DNA of 64,000 nt. It comes from SOIL31 sp964636815. GTDB lineage: Bacteria; Babelota; Babeliae; Babelales; Vermiphilaceae. Of the stretch, positions 16,824 through 26,390 are shown piece after piece; the first letter of the stretch is position 1; every line of letters begins with the position of its first letter. Made by a program: the position numbers and the translations under genes. The notes below the pieces were generated by a model. That model saw nothing but the letters and a program-made list of their open reading frames with translations. It made no database searches and was not told where the DNA came from. The DNA lies in contig CAZWTF010000001.1 of assembly GCA_964636815.1 (NCBI GenBank), positions 186,001 to 250,000 of the forward strand, given 5' to 3'.

Positions 16824-17819
16824 TTATAGCTTTGCTAGTCTATCTTTAAATCTATTAGCACGTCGTAAATCGCTTGGATGTTCTGTGCTTGAATGAAACA
16901 CAGTATCCATTACGATTGATTTATTGAATGTATTTTTAGGAAGCATTTTCATAGCAAGAAGTTGAGGTCTGGTAAAATCATTTCCTTCAGGTGGAGAAAT
17001 AATATCGCCAAATGACGCTCTTTCTTTAATAACATCTACATAATGTAAATGTGTATCATGACGTTTTTCGTGTCTTTTTATTTGCGCTACAAGCAAATCT
17101 TTTTCATTAGGTATACCATCATCAGCCTTTAATTCATCATATTTTTTGTAAAGATTCATGCTCATTACATTAAAAGCAAAAGGAAGTGCTAATGCACCAC
17201 GTACAAGTTTAAAAGTATTGCGCAAAGCAAAGTTTTGTTGAATGCCTGGGTAATATTTATACGCAAAGCGTGTTAGTGTAGTAGATAATGATAGAGCGCT
17301 AGCTGTTCCAATTGCAGCGTCATACATTGGGGCGTATTTAAGACTGCGCATGATACCATGAGTAATTTCATGATGCAAAGTGCCAGTATGTTCATTAAGC
17401 TGTTCTTTTTCTTCAGATGTTAAGGTTGATTTACCGAGCAAGGTTTCAAGTTCTTGAGCTTGCTTGTCTGGAATTAAAATAATGCCAGCATTGTCATCGG
17501 TACTATAGTCATGAGCATCACTGCTCATAACAACTTTAACATTATGAACACCTCGTGTTTTTGCTATATCTGTAACAAAGGTAGTAATTGATTCAGGTGC
17601 GTTGGATTGTACATTTTTGAGTTTTTCTGCACGAATATCAGCAGGATTGAATAAGTATTTATCAAGCAATGGTGCACAAGTTAAGAGCATTTCTGTTGTT
17701 GAACATAGACCACTTATTGTTTCTTTTGCGACTGTAATTGCCATATTCATGCTAAAGGTACTTTGTGTACTTGTAATACAGAAAAGTATGATTGGTAAAA
17801 AGATATTACGTATTTTCAT
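16824..17819 (-). CDS. Exported M48-like zinc metalloprotease
   Basis: 331 residues from ATG 17819, where MKIRNIFLPIILFCIT begins a standard signal peptide; a start at 17852 lacks a ribosome site. After the cleavage region (TFSMNM) come a VKVVMSSDAHDYSTDDNAG strand region, the zinc motif HHEITHG (HExxH), a hydrophobic middle (two possible membrane helices in 165-230), and YDELKADD, which fits the third ligand of M48 peptidases (Ste24/HtpX/Oma1 group). The C-terminal HSSTEHPSDLRRANRF resembles the ERRHPPT-HP region of that family. Probably an envelope or secreted protease; substrate unknown. Confidence 0.78.
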   Translation of the reverse strand: MKIRNIFLPIILFCITSTQSTFSMNMAITVAKETISGLCSTTEMLLTCAPLLDKYLFNPADIRAEKLKNVQSNAPESITTFVTDIAKTRGVHNVKVVMSSDAHDYSTDDNAGIILIPDKQAQELETLLGKSTLTSEEKEQLNEHTGTLHHEITHGIMRSLKYAPMYDAAIGTASALSLSTTLTRFAYKYYPGIQQNFALRNTFKLVRGALALPFAFNVMSMNLYKKYDELKADDGIPNEKDLLVAQIKRHEKRHDTHLHYVDVIKERASFGDIISPPEGNDFTRPQLLAMKMLPKNTFNKSIVMDTVFHSSTEHPSDLRRANRFKDRLAKL

Positions 17820-17978
17820 AATTTTATACCTATTTTTAAGGTGTTTACTCATTATTAGTAATGATAATTAAAATTGAAAAAACCTGCAATAGGCCCCTTA
17901 AATAGGGCATTTCCAGAGGTTTTTGTCTTTGTGTTCGACTAAGTATCAGGATGAGGTGGAAATCTTGTTTGGGGAAAT

Positions 17979-19037
17979 TTACCATTTCAACGCGCATGGA
18001 CTGAGGCCAAGTTGTTGCGCTTCTCGGCGACTAGTTTTTGTTTGTAAAAATGCATCTTGGAAGTATTTTGCACCAAGATACAAGAACCATTCAAGGTGAT
18101 TGTTAAAGAAAGGCTCTTCTTTTAGTCCGACCATTGACGGGAAATGTTCTGTATCAACAATGCTGATATCATAATCGTTGGTTTTCTTGTTGTACTTAAG
18201 AACAAAATTATCTGAATGAGGGTCAACAAAAAGATGGAGATCCATACAAAGTTCCATAATCAGTTCACTGCGTTGTTGCGCTGAAAGCATTGGAGCATCT
18301 TCTTTGGTATCAAGTGTGTCTGCTATAATTGCATAGGTTCCAGGCATAACGGTTGAGACCTCTTTTTTACCACCTACGTTATATCCATTAATTTTCATCC
18401 AACGAGGTCTTTTGGGTAACCAGTACCATTTTCGAGGAGTAGTAATTTTGCCTTTCCAGCGTGGATGAGTATCTATTTGATTATTTACTGCGTCAAGATT
18501 TTTTACGCGCGTTAAGCCCGCAATATGTCTATTCATGCCACCGGACATATAAAAGAAGAATTGCGTTTCAAATCCTTTGCAATATGGATCGCTAAATGTT
18601 TTTGGTGTTTCCATAAACAGTTTAAGAACAAAAGGATAATCTTTAAATTGGAGTACAAGCAGTCCGCAAGGTACTTTGTAATTAAAGTTTTTGTCTTGTA
18701 ATAGCTTAAAATGAGTGAACTGTTTTGAGCCTTTTTTGATCTCTTTTAAAAGATTTTCAATAAGCGCATTGAGGGTATGGCAATCGTATGATTCTGCTGA
18801 ATTGTGGATATCATAAATGCTGGTTTTTGGAAGAAGATGATTATAAAAATAATCTTTATTGAAGGAAGTGAAGATAGGGTACTCTGTGTATGCCCAGTTG
18901 GTATGGGTTACTAAATTTTTTGAATGCCTCCACCCAAGAGTTATTTTGGGCATATCTTTGTCTTTTTTTCTAAAAGGACTGCGTGCTGTCAATGAGGTAA
19001 GGCTTAAGAGGGCACAGATAAGAGTTAATTTTTTCAT
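17979..19037 (-). CDS. Exported phosphotransferase/kinase-like protein 1
   Basis: 352 residues. A signal peptide MKKLTLICALLSLTSLTA is followed by a basic segment. A possible beta3 lysine is in YPFVLKLFME. The C-terminal part has a catalytic-loop-like DPHSDNFVL (Asp-x-His-x-x-Asn) and, after a beta turn, ISIVDTEHF (Asp-x-Glu), in the order and spacing of aminoglycoside/choline-kinase-type folds; the same two motifs occur in the exported protein at 41483. A Trp/Arg/Lys-rich stretch (RKWYWLPKRPRWMKING) sits between. If it is a kinase it must meet ATP outside the bacterial cytosol, which points to the host. This is inference from motifs only. Confidence 0.5.
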   Translation of the reverse strand: MKKLTLICALLSLTSLTARSPFRKKDKDMPKITLGWRHSKNLVTHTNWAYTEYPIFTSFNKDYFYNHLLPKTSIYDIHNSAESYDCHTLNALIENLLKEIKKGSKQFTHFKLLQDKNFNYKVPCGLLVLQFKDYPFVLKLFMETPKTFSDPYCKGFETQFFFYMSGGMNRHIAGLTRVKNLDAVNNQIDTHPRWKGKITTPRKWYWLPKRPRWMKINGYNVGGKKEVSTVMPGTYAIIADTLDTKEDAPMLSAQQRSELIMELCMDLHLFVDPHSDNFVLKYNKKTNDYDISIVDTEHFPSMVGLKEEPFFNNHLEWFLYLGAKYFQDAFLQTKTSRREAQQLGLSPCALKW

Positions 19038-19342
19038 ATTTTATATCTATTTATATGTCGTTACACTTTATTACTACGTTACAATAACCTAAAACAAGAG
19101 CTTTTTTAACTCTTTTTTATTTATTATTTTATCATATTAGAAAATATTGTCACGGAAAAGGTAGGCTTGGCAGTCTTTTCCGTTTTTTCCCTTTTAATTT
19201 GGACGATTGGAACGAGATCATTGTTTTGGTAAAGGCTGTATGATACGATGGATTGAGGAGTTTGTGAGTAGTTGCAGTTACGGATAAGGTGGAGTATGTT
19301 GGGAGAGAGTAGTAGTAGGAGATGGCTGAAAAAGGAGTAGTT
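19038..19342. other. Gene-free divergent intergenic region with orphan hairpin
   Basis: 305 bases between divergent genes. It holds one clear element, the terminator-like hairpin at 19152-19188. Open frames on the minus strand here have no start support, signal or family resemblance. Confidence 0.5.
19152..19188 (+). terminator. Terminator-like hairpin in a divergent leader
   Basis: ACGGAAAAG / CTTTTCCGT, a 9-bp perfect stem with a 14-base loop, then T6. There is no + strand gene immediately upstream, so it may end a small RNA or act as an attenuator for the gene at 19343. Confidence 0.55.
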
Positions 19343-19870
19343 ATGAAGCCAGAAATGTTGATGGGGCGAAATGCCCAAATTGCTGATAATTTGCGACGAT
19401 TACCAAGGAAAATGTTACAGCTGCATGGGCTTGAAAATGTTACAGATTTTGTTTTGCACGAGCTATGTAGCAAGGATTACTTTAATATCCCCAAGGCGGC
19501 CTATTTTGTTGAAAATCCTGCCTTTAACTGCCTCAAAGGCATTGTGGGTGTTTCTACTCAAGAATTGCAGAGTGTTGAGAATATTTGGACCAACCCTGAT
19601 CAGTTTGTTAAGACAATCACCGATTCAGTATTTCATCAAAAAGTCAGATCTTTTCATTATGAGAGTCATAAAAATCGTGGACATTCGCCAGAAGAAATGG
19701 CAAAAATAATTGCTCAAGAATTGGGTTTTGGCGATTATAATTTTTATGCATGGGACATGAAACATGATAATCATGGACTTCTTGTATGCGAAAAAGCTCC
19801 GGAAGAAGATCATGCTCATGATGTTATGGTTGATGGGTTCAGTTTGTTAGGTTTTTGTCCTATTTATTAA
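19343..19870 (+). CDS. Cytosolic protein of unknown function
   Basis: 175 residues from ATG 19343 (AAAGGAG 6 bases upstream); an ATG at 19322 directly abuts its purine run and is less likely. There is no signal peptide, which is unusual for small genes in this window. The sequence begins MKPEMLMGRNAQIADNLRRL; it has a middle LNCLKG-like patch and a C-terminal half with YNFYAWDMKHDNHGLLVC and several His/Asp residues (EEDHAHDV). No family is recognised. A copy of repeat R3 follows 4 bases after the stop. Confidence 0.55.
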   Translation: MKPEMLMGRNAQIADNLRRLPRKMLQLHGLENVTDFVLHELCSKDYFNIPKAAYFVENPAFNCLKGIVGVSTQELQSVENIWTNPDQFVKTITDSVFHQKVRSFHYESHKNRGHSPEEMAKIIAQELGFGDYNFYAWDMKHDNHGLLVCEKAPEEDHAHDVMVDGFSLLGFCPIY

Positions 19871-19874
19871 TTTG

Positions 19875-19929
19875 CCCCAATTTCCGTTTTACTTTAATTG
19901 GGGTCCCCATTGAAGAGTAAAGAAAATGG
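19875..19929. repeat. Dispersed repeat R3, copy 1
   Basis: CCCCAATTTCCGTTTTAC...AATTGGGG followed by TCCCCATTGAAGAGTA...AAAATGG: two small hairpins in tandem. The same 55-base unit in the same orientation is at 33401-33456. Confidence 0.7.
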
Positions 19930-19949
19930 AATAAACGAGCGGAAAAATA

Positions 19950-21119
19950 TTATCGTTCTTCAAAAGGGATTAATCCTGGTAATAACGTATTACTCAGATA
20001 GGCTAATGCGGCACCCCCACCAGTTGAAAGATGATCAATCTGCTGATACTGTTTGGTGTGGAATGCAATATTAATTGAATCACCACCAGCAATGATCGTA
20101 TTTGCTGATGATTGTGCCATTGCAGCAATAATATCTTGAGAGCTTTGTTGTGTTTTAGGTCTCTCTGAAAAGCCCATTGCACAGTTTAAAAATATTGTTT
20201 TTGCCTGATTGATCTCTTTTGAAATGAGTTCTACTGTTTTTGGTCCTATCGAAATGCCGATTGCATCATCTGGAAAATTATCTGCAGAGATAATAGAAAG
20301 AGGCGCATCAATTGAATTGTAAGTTACTTGATAATCAATAGGAAACATATACGATATGCCCGAGCGTTCAGCTTCGAGTATAATTTTTTTACAGGTATCA
20401 AGCATACTATCATCTACAAGTGATTTTCCTACTGGTTTTCCCATCGCTTTCAGAAATGTAAAACAAAGTGCAGGACAGATAATAATTGTGTTAATTTTTT
20501 GCAATAAACTGTGAATGAGTGGAATCTTATCTTTAATTTTGCCACCGCCAAGAATAGCAAGAAAAGGTTGAGGAGTGCTTTCCGTGAGTGGTATAAGAGC
20601 TTGCAGCTCTTTTTCTATTAATAAGCCAATACTACGTCTATTTTCAGGGAATTCATAAGGCAATGATGTTGTAGAACATGCATGCTCATGAATAGTGCCA
20701 AAAGCATCATTAACATAATAGTGTGCAGTTCGAGCGAGCTCTTTTGCAAAAAAAATATCTCCGTTTTTTTCTCCAGGAAAGAAGCGGAGATTTTCCAGTA
20801 ACAGAATCTGCTTTGGTATTATATTAAGATTGGCAACTGTGGAGATGTTAGGAATAAATGTAATGGAATATCCGCGCTGTTCAAACCATGGTACAAGCTG
20901 TTGCGTGGAAAGTTCAGGTTCTTGTTTTTGTGGTCTGCCAATATGTGTGGCTAAAACAATGCTTGCATTTTTATTAAGCAGATAATTGAGTGTTGGTAAA
21001 ATGCTGATAAGACGAAAATCATTTTCAATTTTTCCATCTGATAGTGGAACGTTGAGGTCGGCACGGAGAAAAACTCTTTTATTTTCTAGTTTCCATGATG
21101 AAAATGTTGGATGAATCAT
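19950..21119 (-). CDS. pgk: Phosphoglycerate kinase
   Basis: 389 residues; interconverts 1,3-bisphosphoglycerate + ADP and 3-phosphoglycerate + ATP in the cytosol. The N-terminal domain has KRVFLRADLNVPL, the basic patch VLATHIGRP and LENLRFFPGEK. The C-terminal nucleotide domain has ILGGGKIKDKI, GGDSINIAF and the hinge motif STGGGAALAYL. Length is normal. It starts 2 bases after the stop of the LolC/E-type gene, with which it shares a transcript. Glycolytic ATP production is therefore at least partly retained. Confidence 0.95.
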   Translation of the reverse strand: MIHPTFSSWKLENKRVFLRADLNVPLSDGKIENDFRLISILPTLNYLLNKNASIVLATHIGRPQKQEPELSTQQLVPWFEQRGYSITFIPNISTVANLNIIPKQILLLENLRFFPGEKNGDIFFAKELARTAHYYVNDAFGTIHEHACSTTSLPYEFPENRRSIGLLIEKELQALIPLTESTPQPFLAILGGGKIKDKIPLIHSLLQKINTIIICPALCFTFLKAMGKPVGKSLVDDSMLDTCKKIILEAERSGISYMFPIDYQVTYNSIDAPLSIISADNFPDDAIGISIGPKTVELISKEINQAKTIFLNCAMGFSERPKTQQSSQDIIAAMAQSSANTIIAGGDSINIAFHTKQYQQIDHLSTGGGAALAYLSNTLLPGLIPFEER

Positions 21120-21121
21120 AT

Positions 21122-22360
21122 TTATCCTTCAAACCTTAAAACGCGAGAAACGTTAATAGTTTTAATGTGCCGTATTGGTAACCATGTTGCAAAGAGAGTA
21201 AATAAAATAACAACGCAAAAAACAGCGGTTATAATTTCCCCATCCATAGTAATGGGTAGCTGTGTGACGTAATAACTGTCTGGTAGGGTAATAAAAGGGT
21301 ATTTTTGCAACAACCAACTTATAAATAGTGCGCAAGCTAGACCAAGTCCAGAAGCTATGCAACTGATTGTCATACCTATCATAAAAAAAATTGAACTAAT
21401 TGATCTATCAGACATGCCCATAGCTTTCAGTATCGCAATATCAGGTCGTTTTTGTGTTATTTGCATAAAAAGTAAAGAGATAATATTCATGCTTGCAACA
21501 AGAAGTATGAGTGCAAGAATAAAAAATGAAACATATTTTTCCAGTTTTAATGTTGCTACCAATGATGGATATAAATCTTTCCAAGAATAGACATCAAGCC
21601 CAAGTCGTTTGCGAAGTTTTTGTATCAGTTGTTCTTCATTAACATGTGGATTAATTGTGACATTAATTTGATCTACATCAATATTGGGGTACAGTTTTTC
21701 CAAAAAATCGAGAGAACAGTACACAACTCCATTATCAAATTCATCAATACCTGTATCAAAAATTCCTGTTACTATTGTCTGTTGTGAATCAAAAACAACT
21801 TTTTTGCCATGTATATGACCATCGCGAAGAAAAAGAAGTTCGATGTTGTCGTTTACATTTATTTTGTTATATTCTGCTAATTTTTTGCCAATAATAATAT
21901 GGTTCTTCTTAAATAGCTGTGTAAAAGGTTTGTTGTCTAATGTAGTAACCATTTTATGTGATAATGTGCTCGTATTTTTTTCTGCTTGAGGATCAATTCC
22001 TTTAATGATGACTATTGTTGGTGTATCTTCTTGAAGTTGATCATTGGTACGCAAGAGTACATGATGGGTTGCCATGGGAGAAAAAGACCGTATTTCTGGA
22101 AACTCTTTATGTAAAATTGAAGAAAGAACTTTTGTGTTGATACCATTGCGATATGATTGAATAATAATATTGGAGTGAATGCCTTGCATTTTTTGATGGA
22201 TAGTTATCTCAAAGCCATTCATTATTGCCGTTACGAGTGCTAATGAAAAAGAACCAATAAAAATACCAATAAAACAGATCAAGGTCATTGTGGAGATATT
22301 TTTTTGATATACGTTACCTAATAATATCCGTTGAGCTAAAAAAAATGCTGTCATATTCAT
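21122..22360 (-). CDS. lolC: Lipoprotein-releasing ABC transporter permease (LolC/LolE type)
   Basis: 412 residues from ATG 22360, with an AAAGG site upstream; a start at 22387 adds a basic tail without support. N-terminal FFLAQRILLGN and a first membrane helix (TLICFIGIFIGSFSLALVTAIMNGFE), a periplasmic MacB-type domain (about 50-265), then three C-terminal helices with the coupling motif AILKAMGMSDRSI. This topology (1+3 helices) is that of LolC/LolE, which with LolD lifts lipoproteins from the inner membrane for transfer to the outer membrane. No LolD ATPase is adjacent. Whether C or E cannot be decided. Operon with pgk. Confidence 0.88.
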   Translation of the reverse strand: MNMTAFFLAQRILLGNVYQKNISTMTLICFIGIFIGSFSLALVTAIMNGFEITIHQKMQGIHSNIIIQSYRNGINTKVLSSILHKEFPEIRSFSPMATHHVLLRTNDQLQEDTPTIVIIKGIDPQAEKNTSTLSHKMVTTLDNKPFTQLFKKNHIIIGKKLAEYNKINVNDNIELLFLRDGHIHGKKVVFDSQQTIVTGIFDTGIDEFDNGVVYCSLDFLEKLYPNIDVDQINVTINPHVNEEQLIQKLRKRLGLDVYSWKDLYPSLVATLKLEKYVSFFILALILLVASMNIISLLFMQITQKRPDIAILKAMGMSDRSISSIFFMIGMTISCIASGLGLACALFISWLLQKYPFITLPDSYYVTQLPITMDGEIITAVFCVVILFTLFATWLPIRHIKTINVSRVLRFEG

Positions 22361-22418
22361 GATTGTTAACCTTTTTTTTAACCCCAATACTCGCTAGACT
22401 CTTATTGGGGGAAAATAG

Positions 22419-22446
22419 TTGACGAGCGTGGGATAGAGTTTAATAT
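22419..22446 (+). promoter_or_regulatory. Sigma70-type promoter
   Basis: TTGACG, a 16-bp spacer, TAATAT, 41 bases before the lipoprotein ATG at 22487. A small CCCCAATA...TATTGGGG palindrome lies just upstream (22382-22411). Confidence 0.5.
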
Positions 22447-22486
22447 AGAAATAGTTTTATTATAGGTTACAAAGGAAAAAGGGAAT

Positions 22487-23119
22487 ATGAAAGTATTAAT
22501 GAAAATTAACATTGTTTATATGATTGCGATGATACTATTGTTGCCAAGCTGTGGAAGATGGGCTGATTGGGGGACGCGTACATTTGAGCAAACACCAACC
22601 GTGAATGCAACAGTGACAGCAGCACAACAATATATCCGCTCGGTAACATCGTATGATCAACTTACAACAACAGCTCGCTTTGACGTGTTATGGTTAGCAG
22701 ATGATGTTCGCACCAACTATGCAGATTTATATGCATTAAAATTTGCAAAAACTGATGAACAAAGAAAAATTTTTTTACGTCGACAACTGGAAGAAAATAA
22801 TCATTTCATATCATTTTATTTACTAAGTTTATATGATCAGCCACTTGGCGATACCAATAGTGATTGGAGTGTGTTTTTAGTTATAGATGATAAAAGCTAT
22901 TCTCCAATTGAAATCAAAGCAGTGGAACTTGCTCCAGAATATATTCATATTTTTGGTAAAAAATATAATCGGTTTAAAGTTCCGTATAGTGTAAAATTTG
23001 ATGCCAAAGATATTAATGATGTCTTCTTGATTACTCCTGAAACAAAAAACATTACACTTCATTGCAGATCATTGCACTCAGATGTTACTTTTGTGTGGGA
23101 TTTACCTGTCGCATTATAA
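22487..23119 (+). CDS. Lipoprotein of unknown function
   Basis: 210 residues. A signal peptide ends in the lipobox LLPSC, so the mature lipoprotein would begin CGRWADWG. The rest is a compact alpha/beta domain with LWLADDVRTNYADLYALKFA, a helical FLRRQLEENNHFISFYLLSLYD and beta-rich C-terminal strands (WSVFLVIDDKSY, VPYSVKFDAKDI, ITLHCRSLHSDVTFVWDLP). No family is recognised. A promoter is visible upstream and rpiB follows by 12 bases, so the two are probably co-transcribed. ATG 22502 is an alternative start. Confidence 0.7.
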   Translation: MKVLMKINIVYMIAMILLLPSCGRWADWGTRTFEQTPTVNATVTAAQQYIRSVTSYDQLTTTARFDVLWLADDVRTNYADLYALKFAKTDEQRKIFLRRQLEENNHFISFYLLSLYDQPLGDTNSDWSVFLVIDDKSYSPIEIKAVELAPEYIHIFGKKYNRFKVPYSVKFDAKDINDVFLITPETKNITLHCRSLHSDVTFVWDLPVAL

Positions 23120-23131
23120 GATGGAGAGTGT

Positions 23132-23554
23132 ATGAAAATTGCCATTGGCGCTGATCACCGTGGTTTTCTGCATAAAGAATTTATTAAAAAACATATGCCA
23201 AGTATTGAATGGGTTGATGTTGGCACGCATAATGAAGAACGTACTGATTATCCGATATTTGCAGATAAAGTTGTGCAATTAATACTCAATAATACTGTGA
23301 GTGCAGGTGTGTTATTGTGCGCCTCTGGCGGAGGTATGGCAATTGCTGCAAACAGAAATAAACATGTTTACGCTGTTGTTGCATGGAGTGATGAGATTGC
23401 TCGCCAGTCTAAATTAGAAGATAACGCTAATATTTTAGTTTTGCCGTCTGATTTTGTTTTGTGTGATGAAGCGGTACATATGATTGATGTGTGGCTTGCG
23501 CAAGAATTTAAAGGTGGTCGCTATGCTGAACGCATTGCGATGCTTGATAAGTAA
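23132..23554 (+). CDS. rpiB: Ribose-5-phosphate isomerase B
   Basis: 140 residues; interconverts ribose 5-phosphate and ribulose 5-phosphate. Motifs: MKIAIGADHRGF, DVGTHNEERTDYPIFADKV, the active-site cysteine in LLCASGGGMAIAANR, then AWSDEIARQSKLEDNANIL. Length is normal for the RpiB/LacAB family. GGAG sits before the ATG. It supplies a non-oxidative pentose phosphate step to the small central metabolism. Ends in a strong terminator. Confidence 0.93.
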   Translation: MKIAIGADHRGFLHKEFIKKHMPSIEWVDVGTHNEERTDYPIFADKVVQLILNNTVSAGVLLCASGGGMAIAANRNKHVYAVVAWSDEIARQSKLEDNANILVLPSDFVLCDEAVHMIDVWLAQEFKGGRYAERIAMLDK

Positions 23555-23570
23555 AATAATAAACAAAAAA

Positions 23571-23597
23571 GGCTGCTCAATTTGAGCAGCCTTTTTT
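23571..23597. terminator. Intrinsic terminator
   Basis: GGCTGCTCA / TGAGCAGCC, a 9-bp stem with a 3-base loop, flanked by A6 and T6; works for rpiB and the convergent AAA gene. Confidence 0.88.
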
Positions 23598-23615
23598 GTT
23601 TATATCTATGTAAAA

Positions 23616-26213
23616 TTATGCGGTAGCTTCTTGTGTATCAGTTTTAGGTTCTTCGATTATTCTACCTTCAGCTTTATCAATAACTGCCTGTACTTCTTTA
23701 TCAGTCATGATTTGTTTTTTCATGAGTTCATCAACAAGCGCAATTAATGCATCTTTATGATTATTGAGTAATAACATAGCATCTTCATGACATTTTTTGA
23801 GTGCATTATATGCTTGCAGTTTTAATTGCTGAGTAACTTCTTTTGGTAATGTCTCAGGATTAAGCCCACCAAACATAAGATCAGTAATTATTTTGAATGC
23901 GCGGTCACGGCTTTGAGGATGGCACGTAAATCCACGTGAATTGAGTAACAGTTCCTCTGCTGCAAAACCAGCAATAAGCGTGATAGCCTCATTAATAATA
24001 GCGCCTTCAGTCTTCACGTTGATTGAATCATATGGTTGTTTTGTTGAAAGGTAACCATATTCAATTTTTTGTTGATGATCTTTTTCATCTTTTTTTGCAA
24101 GTGTATCCCACACCATTTCATCTTTAAGATCAGTCATGTGTGCATGTATCGTTACTTTATCAAGTTGTTCATGTGTTTCAAGTAACGTTGTAGCAAGTGC
24201 TCTTCCTGCAAAATGTGTTGCAATAATACGCAGTTCATTTTCAGGAAGATCTTTTTGATTAAATGGAATGATACGATGAATTTCTGTATCAATACTGTAT
24301 TCCAGAAGTTCTTGTGTTAAAGATTCTCCATTAAACCATGCCCGTGTCATTGCATTACGGATAATCGCTTTTAAATCTTCAAAAGATTTTTGGTTTGTTC
24401 TATCAGCAAGATTTTCTATGTCGAATTGTGAAAGATCAACTGCCATAGCAGAAAGTTCGCGTTTAATGAATTCTGTGCGGTATTTGCGCGCTGGGTATTC
24501 AAAGCGAATCTCTTTACCAAAACGTCCATTTTGTCGTAATGCTTTATCAATGTTTTGCGGGTTATTTGTTGCAGCAATAACGATTACTATTTTTGACGGA
24601 TCTGCATTCATAGAGCTTTGCATTGATGTTAAGAATTCACTCAATAACTGATTGTTACCAACACGGTTTAATCCAAGTAAATCAATTTCATCAATAAAGA
24701 TTACCGCAGGTGCGTTTTCTCTGACTTGTTCAAGAATATCTTTAATACCATATTTATTAACCAAGAATGAATCTATATTAAAGAATTTTATGGTGTTAGC
24801 TTTGCCACGTTTTGCCATCAGAAGTTCTATTTCACCGCAAAGACATTCAACGCTGAATGATTTACCGGTACGCGTAGGCCCTGTGAGTAACCAACCTTTT
24901 TCTGGAGTAGCTTCAATACGCATCAGTTGTTCAGGGTCATCAATGTATTGAATAATTTGTGAGAACGCTTCTTTAACATTATCAAGGCCAACCATATCTT
25001 TGAATGTGTATGTTGGTTTGATTTGATTGAGTCCCATTTTACGGCTTCTGCGATATTCACCACCACGAAGGAAGTTCCAGACTTCATCTCTTTTTTCAGC
25101 TATTTTTGGAGCGATTTTTTCTTTCCATGTTTCAGAGAATGATGCGTATAAATGTGTTGCTCCTAAAGCTGCAAGAGGCACTTGATTGCCCATTAATTGA
25201 TTAATCATGTAATCAGCAACGGCAAAGCTACTTGCATTATGTGGAATTCCTGCATCAAGCTGATCGTTTGGATTGATCACTTTGAGTGGATCTCGCGGTC
25301 CTGTTGCGGTGGATAAGATAGGGCCACCGTTTGCGTACATGTTATTAAATTTTTCTTTAAATGTTCTGGTGATATAAGGATCATTGCTGCTTGGTTGTTG
25401 TAGATTATTTTTGAATAGATATCCATAAAGCCATAATGAATAAAGGCTAAATAGAGCCGTTCCTGTACCGTAGTATGCGATTGTAGGTATGTTCCATTTG
25501 TTTGCAGGAGTCACAACATATTCATCAACTTTACGGAAGAATTTATTATAAACCGTAAGACCGATATTTTTAACGTTGTGATGTAATAGCGCAAGTTCTG
25601 TATTTGTTTTTTTAATATTCTGTTTTAATAGTTCTGGTTTGAGATGACTTCCTTTTGATCTTTTTTTTGCCTTATTCATGTTCATAACAAAACTTTTAAG
25701 ATCAAATGGTTTTGCATTTTTAAAACTATTTTTTATCTGTTCATTAAAATAAGGAATAAAGGTATTACAAAATTCAGTAATCAGATGAGCGTATTCTAAG
25801 TACATAGTAGGATCTTGTAATTCTGCTATTTCTGACTGACTTTTGAGTAATGCATTAATCATCATCTTGTTTTCAGTGATGACAGTCATAATATTTTGCA
25901 GTTCATTTACAGGCAGTTGTAAGGTGCCTTTTCTAATTAAAAGAGCAACTTCTGTGAGCGTGTTTTCAATTTTCTGGAGAGAACTGAATGATTTGATGAT
26001 TGCTTTTTCTGCAAATTCTATGATTTTTATTAATTCTGCTCTTTGGGCAGGGGTTAATGTTATTTCCTGCTTGTCCTGAGTGGTTTGGTCAGAGGTAGAG
26101 TGGGATTGAGTTTCTTGTGTGGTAGGTTCTATCTGAGGTGTTTCTGCTGGGATGACTGTACAGAATGAAAATGCACATAGAAATAGCGAATATATCGTTT
26201 TTATTGATTTCAT
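23616..26213 (-). CDS. FtsH-like AAA+ protein with inactivated protease domain
   Basis: 865 residues. A signal peptide or first helix (about 5-20), a large helical periplasmic-type region (25-240), a membrane helix (244-266), then an FtsH-like AAA+ module: MVGLDNVKEAF, Walker A GPTRTGKS (445-452), Walker B VIFIDEID (504-511), ATNNPQNIDKALRQNGRFGKEIRF. The M41 protease domain follows, but the HEAGH zinc site reads H667-F-A-G-R671: the catalytic Glu and second His are gone, so proteolysis is not expected. The topology puts the ATPase in the cytosol, as in FtsH. Compare plant FtsHi proteins, ATP-driven without proteolysis. A role as membrane unfoldase is inferred. Confidence 0.85.
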   Translation of the reverse strand: MKSIKTIYSLFLCAFSFCTVIPAETPQIEPTTQETQSHSTSDQTTQDKQEITLTPAQRAELIKIIEFAEKAIIKSFSSLQKIENTLTEVALLIRKGTLQLPVNELQNIMTVITENKMMINALLKSQSEIAELQDPTMYLEYAHLITEFCNTFIPYFNEQIKNSFKNAKPFDLKSFVMNMNKAKKRSKGSHLKPELLKQNIKKTNTELALLHHNVKNIGLTVYNKFFRKVDEYVVTPANKWNIPTIAYYGTGTALFSLYSLWLYGYLFKNNLQQPSSNDPYITRTFKEKFNNMYANGGPILSTATGPRDPLKVINPNDQLDAGIPHNASSFAVADYMINQLMGNQVPLAALGATHLYASFSETWKEKIAPKIAEKRDEVWNFLRGGEYRRSRKMGLNQIKPTYTFKDMVGLDNVKEAFSQIIQYIDDPEQLMRIEATPEKGWLLTGPTRTGKSFSVECLCGEIELLMAKRGKANTIKFFNIDSFLVNKYGIKDILEQVRENAPAVIFIDEIDLLGLNRVGNNQLLSEFLTSMQSSMNADPSKIVIVIAATNNPQNIDKALRQNGRFGKEIRFEYPARKYRTEFIKRELSAMAVDLSQFDIENLADRTNQKSFEDLKAIIRNAMTRAWFNGESLTQELLEYSIDTEIHRIIPFNQKDLPENELRIIATHFAGRALATTLLETHEQLDKVTIHAHMTDLKDEMVWDTLAKKDEKDHQQKIEYGYLSTKQPYDSINVKTEGAIINEAITLIAGFAAEELLLNSRGFTCHPQSRDRAFKIITDLMFGGLNPETLPKEVTQQLKLQAYNALKKCHEDAMLLLNNHKDALIALVDELMKKQIMTDKEVQAVIDKAEGRIIEEPKTDTQEATA

Positions 26214-26390
26214 CGGTCTATATCTCCTCGCTCTAGATGGTTAATTTGTTTAAAAAAGCTGTTGCTTGTTCAATAAATATACCATTTTTTTATGTTTTCG
26301 TTACTTTTTATCTCTAAGGTAGGCCTTTTTTTACCTTTTTGGAAAAAATATACACAATTTGATATTTCTTTAATAATTTTATAAAAATTG

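Noticed and set aside
19124..19473. Minus-strand frames of 84 and 107 residues
   Set aside because: They overlap the supported + strand gene and the orphan terminator, with no start signal or family features.
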